The notes beneath the pieces are model-generated. The model saw only the letters and a list, made by a program, of their open reading frames with translations, was not told the DNA's origin and made no database searches. Shown here one piece after another: positions 12,901 through 21,455 of a stretch of DNA of 37,623 nucleotides; the first letter of the stretch is position 1; each line of letters begins with the position of its first letter. Source of the DNA: Candidatus Ruania gallistercoris (lineage in GTDB: Bacteria > Actinomycetota > Actinomycetes > Actinomycetales > Beutenbergiaceae); the NCBI GenBank assembly GCA_019116305.1, contig DXBY01000210.1, positions 1-37,623 on the forward strand. The letters are read 5' to 3'. Both the position numbers and the translations under genes were made by a program.

Positions 12901-14801
12901 TGGTCGGCATCGGGGACATGAGCGGGGACGTGTTCGGCAACGGCATGCTGCTGTCGGAGCACATCCGCCTGGTGGCCGCATTCGACCACCGGCACGTGTT
13001 CCTCGACCCGTCCCCGGATGCGGCGACCTCCTACGTTGAACGTCGCAGGATGTTCGACCTGCCCCGGTCCACCTGGGCCGACTACGACACCTCGCTGATC
13101 AGCGAGGGCGGAGGGGTATACGCCCGCACGGCGAAGTCGGTGCCGATCTCGGTCCTGGTACGCGAGGCGCTCGGCCTGGACGAGGCAGTCACCGAACTCA
13201 GCCCCGCCGAGCTGATCCACGCCTGCCTGCAAGCGCCGGTGGACCTGCTCTACAACGGCGGGATCGGCACCTACATCAAGGCCTCCGCCGAGACCCACGA
13301 CGAGATCGGCGACCGTGCGAACGACCCGATCCGGGTGGACGGCGCCCAGCTGCGCTGCCAGGTGGTGGTCGAGGGCGGCAACCTTGGCGCGAGCCAACTC
13401 GGCCGGATCGAGGCGGCCCAGCGCGGCGTGAAGATCAACACAGACGCGATCGACAACTCCGCCGGCGTCGCGTCCTCCGACCGGGAGGTGAACCTGAAGA
13501 TCCTGTTCACCTCGTTGATCGCCGACGGTGCTCTGAGTCTGGACGAGCGGAACGAGCTGCTGGTCTCGATGACCGATGAGGTGGCCGCGCAGGTGCTGCG
13601 GGACAACTACGTGCAGAACGTGCTGCTGGGCAACTCCCGCGCCCAGGCGCACGCGATGCTCGGCGTGCATCACCGGCTGATCCACTGGCTGGAGGAACGC
13701 GGTGAGCTGGACCGGGAGCTGGAGTTCCTGCCCTCCGATGCCGAGATCGCCGACCGGGACGCAGCCGGGGAAGGACTGACCCAGCCGGAGTTCGCGGTGC
13801 TGGTGGCCTACGCCAAGCTGGCGCTGAAGGCCGACCTGGAGAGCACCGAGATCGCCGACGGCGAGTGGTTCCACGCCACCCTGATGCGGTACTTCCCGGA
13901 CGTCCTCGGCGAGCGGTTCGCCGAGCAGATCGAGCAGCACCCGCTGCGCCGGGAGATCATCGTCAATGCGGTGGTGAACTCGATGGTCAACCGCGGCGGG
14001 ATCACCTTCGCCTACCGCGCCAGCGACGAGACCGGCGCCTCCAGCGAACAGGTCGCCCGGGCGTTCGTGACCAGTCGGGAGATCTTCGACCTCGCCACCT
14101 ACACCGAAGCGGTGGAGGCCCTGGACAACAAGGTGCCGGCCGCCGTGCAGACCACGCTGTACCTGGACTTCCGGCGCCTGCTGGACCGGTGCTCGCGCTG
14201 GTTCGTGCTGCACCGCCCGGACGGCGTGGAGGTGGCCCGGGAGGTGGCGGCGTTCGCCGACCCGGTGCGCCACCTGGTGGGCCAGCTGCCGCAGTTCCTG
14301 CAGGGCGCGGAGCGCGAACGCTGCGCCACCCACGCCGATGAGCTGGTGGAGGCCGGCCTGGGGCACGAGCTTGCGGAGCGGGCGGCCACGCTCATCCCGG
14401 CACTCGGGCTGCTGGACGTGGTGGAGCTCTCCCGCGAGACCGGGGAGAACCTGCACTCGGTGGCGGCGCTGTACTACGCGACCTCGGACCACTTCGGTGT
14501 CGACAACTTGCTCATCCGGGTGGCGGCCCTGCCGCTGGACGACCGCTGGGAGGCCCTGGCCCGTGCCGCGGCCCGGGACGACCTGTACGCCACGCTGGCC
14601 GACCTGACCCGCACCGTGCAGCGCGTCACCGACGCGGACCTGCCCGCCACCGAGCGGCTTGCGACCTGGGCGGAGAGCGCCGGCGGGGCACTCACCCGGG
14701 TGCGCGCGTCGCTACCGACCGAGGCCGACCTGCTCGCTGCGGACGGCCTCGCGCCACTGTCGGTAGCCGTGCGCGGGCTCCGGTCCTTGGTCCGGCGATA
14801 A
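9993..14801 (+). CDS. NAD-specific glutamate dehydrogenase, large (about 180 kDa) class
   Basis: This protein of about 1,602 residues has the size and layout of the large NAD-dependent glutamate dehydrogenases, which deaminate glutamate to 2-oxoglutarate and ammonia. The N-terminal half holds the ACT-like regulatory segments (for example [14 protein letters not shown] and [11 protein letters not shown]). The catalytic domain is in the third quarter: [21 protein letters not shown], the glycine-rich [11 protein letters not shown] (about residues 835-845), [12 protein letters not shown], and the nucleotide-binding [15 protein letters not shown]. A helical C-terminal domain completes it. I prefer ATG 9993 over GTG 9960 because a TACACT -10 places the transcript start at about 9961. 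It is monocistronic and convergent with the ABC operon. Confidence 0.96.
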   Translation: [1602 protein letters not shown]

Positions 14802-14847
14802 CGCCCGGTGACGGCGGAGCCCCCTCGGCAGGCCGGCGCACCGGGGT

Positions 14848-14861
14848 GGGCGGGCCCGCCC
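14848..14861. terminator. Possible weak terminator between convergent genes
   Basis: GGGCGGGCCCGCCC is a 14-base perfect palindrome in the 63-base gap between the glutamate dehydrogenase stop and the ABC operon stop. With no loop bases it would open to a shorter stem. Position is the main argument. Confidence 0.3.
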
Positions 14862-14864
14862 TGA

Positions 14865-16586
14865 TCAGTCGAGGACGGCGGATCCTGCCAGCCGCCTGAA
14901 CGCTCCGTGGGCGCCGATCAGCTCGGGGTAGCTCCCGGACTCGACCACCCGGCCCTCCTCGAGCACGTAGATCCGGTCGGCGTGGCGGATCGTGGCCAGC
15001 CGGTGGGCGATGACCAGCACGGTCCCGGCCGCCGCCTCCCTCAGCCGGTGGGTGATCAACGCCTGGCTGAGCGCGTCCTGGTGCGAAGTGGCTTCGTCCA
15101 GCACCAGCACCGGGGCCCGGCGCAGCAGGGCGCGAGCGAGGGCCAGCCGCTGGGCCTGCCCGCCGGAGAGCCGCAGCCCGTCCTCGCCCAGGTGGGTGGA
15201 CAAGCCCTCGGGGAAGGTGTCCAGGTCCTGGTCCAGACCGGCCGCCGCACACGCTGCCCGCACCTCCGGACGCGTGGCCCGCGGGCGGACGAGCCGCAGG
15301 TTCTCTCCGATCGTCCCGGAGAGCAGCACCGGGCGCTGCTCCACGACCGCCACCTGCCGGCGCAGGTCCGCCAGCGCCAGCTCCCGCACGTCCACCCCGT
15401 CCAGGCGCACCGTGCCCGCATCAGGGTCCCAGGTTCTGGTGAGCAGCCGGGTCAGCGTGGACTTGCCCGAGCCGGTGACTCCGACCACCGCCACCAGCGA
15501 CCCGGCCGGAGCATGCAGATCGATCGCCTGCACGGCCGGGGCGGTGCGGGAGGGATAGGTGAAGGTGACGCCGGTCAGGTCCAGCCGGCCCGCCGGATCG
15601 CCCAGCGGCACCGGATCGGCCGGTTCGGTGACCGCCGGCGGGGTGTCGGTCAGGGCCCGCAGCCGTCGGTCGCTGGCCAGCGCCGCCGGCAGAGACCGGC
15701 TGAACGCCTCCACCGAAGCGAGTGCCGGAGCGGTGGCCGGTACCAGCGCGATCGTGGCGAGCAGCTCCGGCAGGGGTGCGGGCACGAGGGCGAGCAGGGT
15801 GAGCACAGTGGCCCACGGCCACAGCACGGTGACTGCTGCGCGGCGGCCGAGCAGCCTGCCGGTGGAGCTCACGCTGTCGGCGACCTCGGCGCTGAGGGTC
15901 TCGGCGCAAGCGGTGCGCTGCTCCGTGGCCTGGAAGATGCGAATCTCCTCGTGTCCGCGGACGTCGTCGCTGATCTCCTGGGCCAGCCGGGTGCGGGCGG
16001 TGGCGATCCGTTCGGCGGCGCGACGGCCCTGGCGGGCACCGGACAGTGGCACGAGCAGTCCACCGAGCAGCACACCTGCGGCCAGGATGCCACCGGCGGT
16101 CGGTCCGGCCCAGGTGGTGGCGGCCGCCACGGCCGCGAGCGGCAGCAGCACTGCGGTGATCGCCGGGGCGATCGTGTGAGCGTAGAACACCTCGAGCCGG
16201 TCGATGTCCTTGGTAGCGGCGCTCATCAGGACGCCAGAGCCCTGGGTCTCGGTGATCGCCGGGGCCAGGGGCACCAGCTCGTCGTGCAGGTCCAGGCGCA
16301 TCCGGGTGAGCAGCCGGAAGGCGGCGATGTGGCCGGTGAGCTGTTCCAGGTACCGCAGCCCGCCCTTGCCGACGGCGCACACCAGCATGGTCAGGACGCT
16401 CACCCGCACCAGGGCGTGCGGGTCCGGGACGCCCTGGACGAGCAGGCCCAGCGCCCAGGCGGGGGCGAGCAGCAGTCCGGCACCGGCGATCAGTCCTAGG
16501 GTCCGGGCGGCCACCGAGACGATGAGCAGACCGGCAGCGGGCCGGGCACGGCCGAGCAGCCGGCCGATCTGTCGGGTGGTGGTCAT
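14865..16586 (-). CDS. Exporter-fold ABC half-transporter, CydC-like, in metal-uptake operon
   Basis: This 573-residue protein is a fused membrane domain (about residues 1-310, six helices) plus ATPase (about 340-570). The ATPase has Walker A GVTGSGKST, signature LSGGQAQR, Walker B VLVLDEATS and H-loop IAHRLAT. The membrane domain has the CydC-like stretch RYLEQLTGHIAAFRLLTRMR followed by LVPLAPA. Annotation pipelines would probably call it thiol reductant exporter subunit CydC. However, cydAB is not nearby, and the gene is the last of five in an operon with a FecCD-type uptake system. That context recalls the exporter-fold siderophore importers IrtAB/YbtPQ. The start (ATG 16586) overlaps the stop of its partner (ATGA), so the two probably form a heterodimer. 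Confidence 0.85.
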   Translation of the reverse strand: MTTTRQIGRLLGRARPAAGLLIVSVAARTLGLIAGAGLLLAPAWALGLLVQGVPDPHALVRVSVLTMLVCAVGKGGLRYLEQLTGHIAAFRLLTRMRLDLHDELVPLAPAITETQGSGVLMSAATKDIDRLEVFYAHTIAPAITAVLLPLAAVAAATTWAGPTAGGILAAGVLLGGLLVPLSGARQGRRAAERIATARTRLAQEISDDVRGHEEIRIFQATEQRTACAETLSAEVADSVSSTGRLLGRRAAVTVLWPWATVLTLLALVPAPLPELLATIALVPATAPALASVEAFSRSLPAALASDRRLRALTDTPPAVTEPADPVPLGDPAGRLDLTGVTFTYPSRTAPAVQAIDLHAPAGSLVAVVGVTGSGKSTLTRLLTRTWDPDAGTVRLDGVDVRELALADLRRQVAVVEQRPVLLSGTIGENLRLVRPRATRPEVRAACAAAGLDQDLDTFPEGLSTHLGEDGLRLSGGQAQRLALARALLRRAPVLVLDEATSHQDALSQALITHRLREAAAGTVLVIAHRLATIRHADRIYVLEEGRVVESGSYPELIGAHGAFRRLAGSAVLD

Positions 16587-18256
16587 CGGGACACTCCGAG
16601 GCTCTCGGTGGCAGTGGCCGCGGCGTAGTAGCCGGAGCGGTCGGTCAGTTCCCCCGGTGGCCCCGCGTCGGCGACCGCACCGTTCTCCAGCACGAGCACA
16701 CCGTCGGCGGCCGTGGTGGTCTCCAGACGGTGTGCGATCACCACCAGGGTGCGCTGCCCGCGCAGCTCGGTCAGCGCTCGGGTGATCAGGTGTTCGCTGC
16801 GTCGATCGAGATCGGCCGTCGGTTCGTCCAGGATGAGTACCGGTGCGGCCGAGAGCAGCGCCCGGGCCAGGGCGAGCCGGCGGACCTGTCCACCGGAGAG
16901 CGCCGTTCCGCCCTCGCCGACGGGTGTGTGCACCGTTGCCGGCATTGCGGCCACCTCGGTGCGCAGATGGACCCGGCCCAGGGCGTCCCACAGTTCCTCA
17001 TCGGTGGCCTGCGGACGTGCCAGGCGCAGGTTCTCGGCGATCGTGCCGGTGAACAGGTACGGGCTCTGCCGCACGCTCCGCACCAATGCGCGCAGATCGG
17101 CGGTTCCCTGCGGGCGACCGGCCACGCTGATCTGCCCGCTGCGCGTCGGCAGCAGTCCCTGCAGCGCCAGCGCCAGTGTGGACTTCCCTGCCCCGGTGGG
17201 GCCGACCACGGCGAGCATGCCGCCAGCAGGCACGCTCGCGTTCACCTCCCTCAGCACGGCCCGTCCGCCACGGTCCACGCTCAGGCCGGTGATCGTGAGC
17301 GCGGGCGCACCCTCGGCGGCCGCGTGCGGCGGCGGTGGTGGCGGGGGCACCTCGAGGAGCCGGCGCAGCTCGCGCTGCTCGGCACGGCCGCCCATCCCCA
17401 CGTAGAAGGAACGCCCGAGCCGGTCGATCGGCTCGTGCAGGAGGAGCGCCAGCAGCACAGTGGTCAGCACGTCACCGGCGCTGAGCCGGCCGTCGGCGAA
17501 GCCGTCGAGTGCCATCGCGACTGCGGCAGTGACCATCACGACCGCGAACAGGGCGTCGTTGACCAGGATCATCAGCTGGCTGCGGCGCAGCGTGGCCCCG
17601 ACCTCGTCCTCCAGAGTGGCCGAGGCCCGGGCAAGCTCGGATCTGCCCTGTGCCGTGGCGTCGAGCAGGCGGAACGTGCCCAGGGCGCGGAGCAGCTCGT
17701 GGAACCGGCCCGCCACGGCGGCGGCAGTTCGCCGGTAGCGGGCATTCGGGCGGCGGAAGACGCGCATGAAGAAGGCCACCACGACCGGGACCAGTGCCAC
17801 CAGCAGTGCGAGCCGCACGGCCAGACCGGGATCGACCGCGAGCGCGAGCACGACCAGGACCAGCACCGGTGCGGTGAACGCGGCAAAGGTCGGCGCCACG
17901 AAGGTGGCCCGATAGCCGGCCACCCGCTCCACTCCGTCGGTCAACCGGGAGACCAGGGTGCCGGTCGGGACCTGGTGCGGATCGCCGTCGAGCACCGCCC
18001 GGACCAGCCGGGAACGCCAGGTGACCTCCTCCTGGGCCTGCACCCGCGGCGGCTCGGCCGCGGCCAGTCCGCCGGCAGCTGCGGCCACGCCGATCAGGAC
18101 GAACGCCACCAGCAGCCGCCCGACCGGTAGCTCCTCGCCGACGACCAGTGCGTCCAGGAGGTGGCCAGCGGACACGAACGCACACGCGAGGGCCAGTGTG
18201 CGCAGCCAGGCCAGAGCGATCACCACCCAGGAGCGGGTGGTCAGGTCCGCGAGCAT
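16583..18256 (-). CDS. Exporter-fold ABC half-transporter, CydD-like, partner of the next gene
   Basis: This 557-residue protein has an N-terminal six-helix membrane domain and a C-terminal ATPase with Walker A GPTGAGKST, signature LSGGQVRR, Walker B VLILDEPTADLD and H-loop IAHRLE. General similarity is to CydD and to ABC exporters. The end of the membrane domain, DRLGRSFYVGMGGRAEQRELRRLL, is unlike the E. coli CydD sequence as I remember it. A run of seven prolines links the two domains. The start overlaps the binding-protein stop (TGATG), and its own stop overlaps the CydC-like start. It is therefore translationally coupled to an iron/heme-type uptake system, which makes siderophore or heme handling at least as likely as cysteine/glutathione export for cytochrome bd assembly. 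Confidence 0.85.
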   Translation of the reverse strand: MLADLTTRSWVVIALAWLRTLALACAFVSAGHLLDALVVGEELPVGRLLVAFVLIGVAAAAGGLAAAEPPRVQAQEEVTWRSRLVRAVLDGDPHQVPTGTLVSRLTDGVERVAGYRATFVAPTFAAFTAPVLVLVVLALAVDPGLAVRLALLVALVPVVVAFFMRVFRRPNARYRRTAAAVAGRFHELLRALGTFRLLDATAQGRSELARASATLEDEVGATLRRSQLMILVNDALFAVVMVTAAVAMALDGFADGRLSAGDVLTTVLLALLLHEPIDRLGRSFYVGMGGRAEQRELRRLLEVPPPPPPPHAAAEGAPALTITGLSVDRGGRAVLREVNASVPAGGMLAVVGPTGAGKSTLALALQGLLPTRSGQISVAGRPQGTADLRALVRSVRQSPYLFTGTIAENLRLARPQATDEELWDALGRVHLRTEVAAMPATVHTPVGEGGTALSGGQVRRLALARALLSAAPVLILDEPTADLDRRSEHLITRALTELRGQRTLVVIAHRLETTTAADGVLVLENGAVADAGPPGELTDRSGYYAAATATESLGVSR

Positions 18257-19275
18257 CAGAACAGGTCCGGGTGCACCAGCGCGGCCACAGTGCGCAACCC
18301 GTCCGCGAGGTGCAGACCGGCACTGCCGGAGGCCTGCTGGGAAGGCACCAGGTGCACCTGGTCCTCGGCGATGGCGGGCACGTCAGCCAGGGCCGGGGAG
18401 TCGAGCAGCTCGGTGAACGGGTCCAGCCCGGTGCCGCGGAAGTCTTCCACCAGGATGATCTCCGGGTCGCTGGCCAGGATGAGTTCCGGATCGGCGGGCA
18501 CGGTGCCGTTCCAACCCTGCTCGGCCGCCACCGGTGTACCGCCTGCGGCCTCGGTGAGCGTGGTCAGGGTGGACCCCATTCCGGTGATCATCACCTGGTC
18601 GCCGCGGGCCATCAGGGTGAGCACCCGCGGCGACTGCTCGGCCTCGGCAATCCGGGTCTCCACCTCGGCCACCTGGGTCTCGAGCTGCTGCGCGGCCTGG
18701 TCGGCCGCCTCCTCTGCGCCGAGGGCGGTGCCGAGCGTGCGCACCGAGGCCGCCACGGCACCAGGGCTGTCGAAGTCGTCGGCATCGAACACCAGCGCCG
18801 GTACCCCGGAGGCGGCAAGGATCTCGGCCGCATCCTCCTCACCCTCGTGTCGGCTGGTGAGCAGCACCAGATCGGGCTCCAGGGCGAGGATCTGCTCCGG
18901 GTCAGGGGTGGTGCCGGGCGGCAGCACGGTCTCGACCTGGGTGGCCTCGGCGAGCTCGTTGCCGGCACCGTCGGTGACCGAACCGGTGGCCACCGCTGCG
19001 ACCCGCTGGTGGCCGACCAGGTGCAGGGCGAGGTCGCCGGTCTCGGTGGACAGTGCCACCACCCGCTGCGCCGGCCCGGCGATCTCCACCTCCTGCTCGC
19101 CCACAGTCACCGTGCGCGGCCACTCCTCGGCCGCAGCGCCACCGGCTGCGGCCTGGCTGGGTGGTTCGGCTCCGGCGCCGGGCTGGTCGGTGCCGGGTGA
19201 GCAGGCAGCGAGCAGCAGTGGCAGCGCCAGGGCGGCGGCCAGGATCCGGCGGGTCGAGTGGGTTGGGTGGGTCAT
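18256..19275 (-). CDS. Iron-siderophore/heme ABC transporter substrate-binding lipoprotein
   Basis: This 339-residue protein has a lipoprotein signal peptide with lipobox LLAACS, so it should be anchored outside the membrane. It has the two-lobe fold of FecB/HmuT/BtuF-type binding proteins: a first lobe with RVVALSTETGDLALHLVG and PDPEQILALEPDLVLL, a long helix, and a second lobe with GMGSTLTTLTEAAGG and PELILASDPEIILVED. HmuT-like hemin binding and siderophore binding both fit; ligand residues cannot be assigned. It is third in the operon, 14 bases after the ATPase gene. Confidence 0.9.
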   Translation of the reverse strand: MTHPTHSTRRILAAALALPLLLAACSPGTDQPGAGAEPPSQAAAGGAAAEEWPRTVTVGEQEVEIAGPAQRVVALSTETGDLALHLVGHQRVAAVATGSVTDGAGNELAEATQVETVLPPGTTPDPEQILALEPDLVLLTSRHEGEEDAAEILAASGVPALVFDADDFDSPGAVAASVRTLGTALGAEEAADQAAQQLETQVAEVETRIAEAEQSPRVLTLMARGDQVMITGMGSTLTTLTEAAGGTPVAAEQGWNGTVPADPELILASDPEIILVEDFRGTGLDPFTELLDSPALADVPAIAEDQVHLVPSQQASGSAGLHLADGLRTVAALVHPDLF

Positions 19276-19289
19276 CAGGCTCTCCTTGA

Positions 19290-20153
19290 TCAGCGGGTGG
19301 GGTCAGTGGTCGGGGACGGCGGGTGCTCGCCGTCGAAGGCGCCGATCGTGCTCACCCGTGGGCTGCCGGTGGCCGGATCGCTGTCGATCACGGCGCGCAC
19401 ACCGTAGACCTGAGCCATCAATCCGGCCGTGAGCACCTGCGTCGGCTCTCCGGTGGCGTAGACGTGCCCGCGGTGGAGCACGGTGAGGGTGTCACAACAG
19501 CGGGCGGCCAGATCGAGGTCATGCAGCACGGTCACCACGGCCACCCCGTCACGCGCCAGCGACCGGACCAGCTCGAGCACCCGTAGCTGGTAGGCCACAT
19601 CGAGTGCGGAGACCGGCTCGTCGAGGAGCTGCACCGTGGGCGCCTGAGCGAGCTGTTTGGCGATCAGCACGAGCTGGCGCTGCCCGCCGGAGAGCGTCCT
19701 GGCCGAACGCGCCGCCAGGTGCGCTGTTCCGGTACGGTGCAGGGCCCGGGCCACGGCTCTGGCGTCCGCGCTCGTGGGGGCGTGCCACCGGCGCAGGTGC
19801 GCGAACCGGCCCATCCAGACGACGTCCCGCACGGTGAAGTCCTGGTCGACCCCGGTGTCCTGCGGTAGGAAGCCCACGGACCGGGCGCGTTCTCGGGCGG
19901 ACAGGGCGGCGATATCCCCGGCAGCGGAGCACACGGAGCCTTGATCGGGTCGGATCAGCCGGGCCAGCGTGCGCAGCAGCGTGGACTTTCCTGCTCCGTT
20001 CGGTCCGATCAGCCCGTGCACCTGCCCGGCCCGTACGTCCAGGTCGACCCCGTGCAGCACCGGACTGCCACCGAGGCGCACGTGGATGTTGCGGGCGCGC
20101 AGCACCGGCGCGGCTGCCTCGGCGGCGCGCGCGGGTTCCAGGTCCAGGCTCAC
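19290..20153 (-). CDS. FecE/HmuV-type ABC transporter ATP-binding protein
   Basis: A 287-residue ATPase with Walker A GPNGAGKST, Q-loop region FLPQDT, signature LSGGQRQ, Walker B VQLLDEP and H-loop VLHDLDLA. The DVVWMGRFAHLRRW block and the HRGHVYATGEPTQVL ending are characteristic of ATPases paired with FecCD permeases for siderophore, heme or cobalamin uptake. The GTG start overlaps the permease stop (GTGA), so the two are coupled. Confidence 0.93.
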   Translation of the reverse strand: MSLDLEPARAAEAAAPVLRARNIHVRLGGSPVLHGVDLDVRAGQVHGLIGPNGAGKSTLLRTLARLIRPDQGSVCSAAGDIAALSARERARSVGFLPQDTGVDQDFTVRDVVWMGRFAHLRRWHAPTSADARAVARALHRTGTAHLAARSARTLSGGQRQLVLIAKQLAQAPTVQLLDEPVSALDVAYQLRVLELVRSLARDGVAVVTVLHDLDLAARCCDTLTVLHRGHVYATGEPTQVLTAGLMAQVYGVRAVIDSDPATGSPRVSTIGAFDGEHPPSPTTDPTR

Positions 20154-21208
20154 CGGGGCACCGCCGCCGATCGACGCATCACCAGCAGCAGCAGGACCGG
20201 TGCGCCGATGAACGCCGTGACCACCCCGGTCTGCAGCACCACCGGGGAGAACAGCAGCCGGGCGCCGAGGTCCGCCAGGACGAGGAACACCGCCCCCAGT
20301 CCGATGCTCATCGGCAGCAGTCGGCGATGGTCCGGGCCGATCAGCAGCCGCACCAGGTGCGGAACCACCAGGCCGACGAAGGAGATCACCCCGGTCACGC
20401 TGACGCAGGCGGCGGTGATCAGGGCAGCCAACCCGAGTGCCACCTGGCGCACGGCCGTGGTGTTCACCCCCGTCGCTGCGGCTGCCTCCTCGGAGAGCAC
20501 CATCAGGTTCAGCTCCCGGGTCAGGCAGAGCAGTGCGGCCATACCGGCCAGCACCGGGATCACGATCACCGAGACGTCCTGCCAGGTGGCCGCGGTCAGA
20601 TCACCGTTCAGCCAGAACGTGGCGCGCTGGATGTCGGCGGCGTCGTTCGCATTCGCGATCGCTGCTGCGATCACCGCACCGAGGAGAGCGTTCAGGGCGA
20701 TGCCCACCAGCAGCAGGGTCCCGGCAGACCCGGGTCGGGTGAGACCTGCCACAGCCTGCACGAGCGTGACCGCGAGGAGGGCACCGGCGAATGCGCCCAG
20801 CGGGAGGGTCCAGGGCGCCTGCTGGGTGATCCCGGTGACGATCAGCAGCACCGCGGCACAGGCGGCTCCGGCCGAGACCCCGGTGATACCCGGTTCGGCG
20901 AGCGGATTGCGGAACACCGCCTGCATCACGGCCCCGGCTCCCGCCAGTGCCGCACCGGTGACCGCAGCGAGCAGCACCCGCGGCAGTCGCACGGTGGCGA
21001 CCAGGCTGCTGTGCCCAGGGTCGGGCCGCGGGAGGTCGATCCCGGTCGCCTCCAGCGCGGTGCGCAGCGGTTCGAGCAGGACCAGGAACACCGTGCCGGC
21101 AGACGTGCGCACCGGACCGAGCGAGGTGGCGAGCACCACGGTGGCCACGAGGAGCAGGATGCCGACCGCTACCGCCGGACCGAGAGCCGGGCCGCGTCCG
21201 GAGCGCAT
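20150..21208 (-). CDS. FecCD-type iron/heme ABC transporter permease
   Basis: The protein has the multi-helix FecCD layout, with RLPRVLLAAVTGAALAGAGAVMQAVFRNPLAEPGITGVSAGA as the diagnostic first half and FVGLVVPHLVRLLIGPDHRRLLP near the end. I chose the ATG at 21208 (MRSGRG, about 352 residues). A longer frame to 21307 would read through the promoter and operator at 21255-21283, and FecCD proteins are usually 330-360 residues. First gene of the five-gene uptake operon. Confidence 0.92.
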   Translation of the reverse strand: MRSGRGPALGPAVAVGILLLVATVVLATSLGPVRTSAGTVFLVLLEPLRTALEATGIDLPRPDPGHSSLVATVRLPRVLLAAVTGAALAGAGAVMQAVFRNPLAEPGITGVSAGAACAAVLLIVTGITQQAPWTLPLGAFAGALLAVTLVQAVAGLTRPGSAGTLLLVGIALNALLGAVIAAAIANANDAADIQRATFWLNGDLTAATWQDVSVIVIPVLAGMAALLCLTRELNLMVLSEEAAAATGVNTTAVRQVALGLAALITAACVSVTGVISFVGLVVPHLVRLLIGPDHRRLLPMSIGLGAVFLVLADLGARLLFSPVVLQTGVVTAFIGAPVLLLLVMRRSAAVPR

Positions 21209-21254
21209 CGTCCCGGCACCGGGGGACGTCACGGATCTGGACTGCACGAACGCG

Positions 21255-21283
21255 ACAGTAATGCGATTGAGAATCTTTCTCAA
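21255..21283 (-). promoter_or_regulatory. Metal-responsive promoter of the uptake operon (operator over -35)
   Basis: On the minus strand, TTGAGA (21278-21283) and TACTGT (21255-21260) are 17 bases apart, a good vegetative promoter. The palindrome TTGAGAATCTTTCTCAA (21267-21283), with perfect 7-base arms around TCT, covers the -35 and spacer, where a repressor would block initiation. For an iron-type uptake operon a Fur- or DtxR-class regulator is expected; the sequence is not a textbook box of either. Confidence 0.68.
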
Positions 21284-21455
21284 CTTTGAGCCCGCGAACA
21301 AGGTCACGCAACATCGGTCACCGGTGCCCGTTTCGACGCGACCTTGTCAGCCGGGTCGGTGCCGGCACACGCTCGGGATGCGCGGAGCCTGCACACCTAG
21401 AAGGATGATCGGCGAGGGCAGCGAACGGTGCCCTGGAGAGAGGACGGTCGTTGCG

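Noticed and set aside
9978..14492. A 1,504-codon open frame antisense to the glutamate dehydrogenase gene
   Set aside because: Its translation is rich in His, Gly, Arg, Val and Gln with no domain, as expected for the shadow of a high-GC gene. The + strand protein has clear family motifs throughout.
14865..18256. Assigning cydC and cydD outright as cytochrome bd assembly genes
   Set aside because: No cydA or cydB in the window, and the operon context is metal or heme uptake; the symbols would overstate what the sequence shows.
19941..21455. The long + strand frame leading into the DUF6458 gene
   Set aside because: It is antisense to the FecCD permease and ATPase genes. Only the last 83 codons, from ATG 21456, show protein-like sequence.
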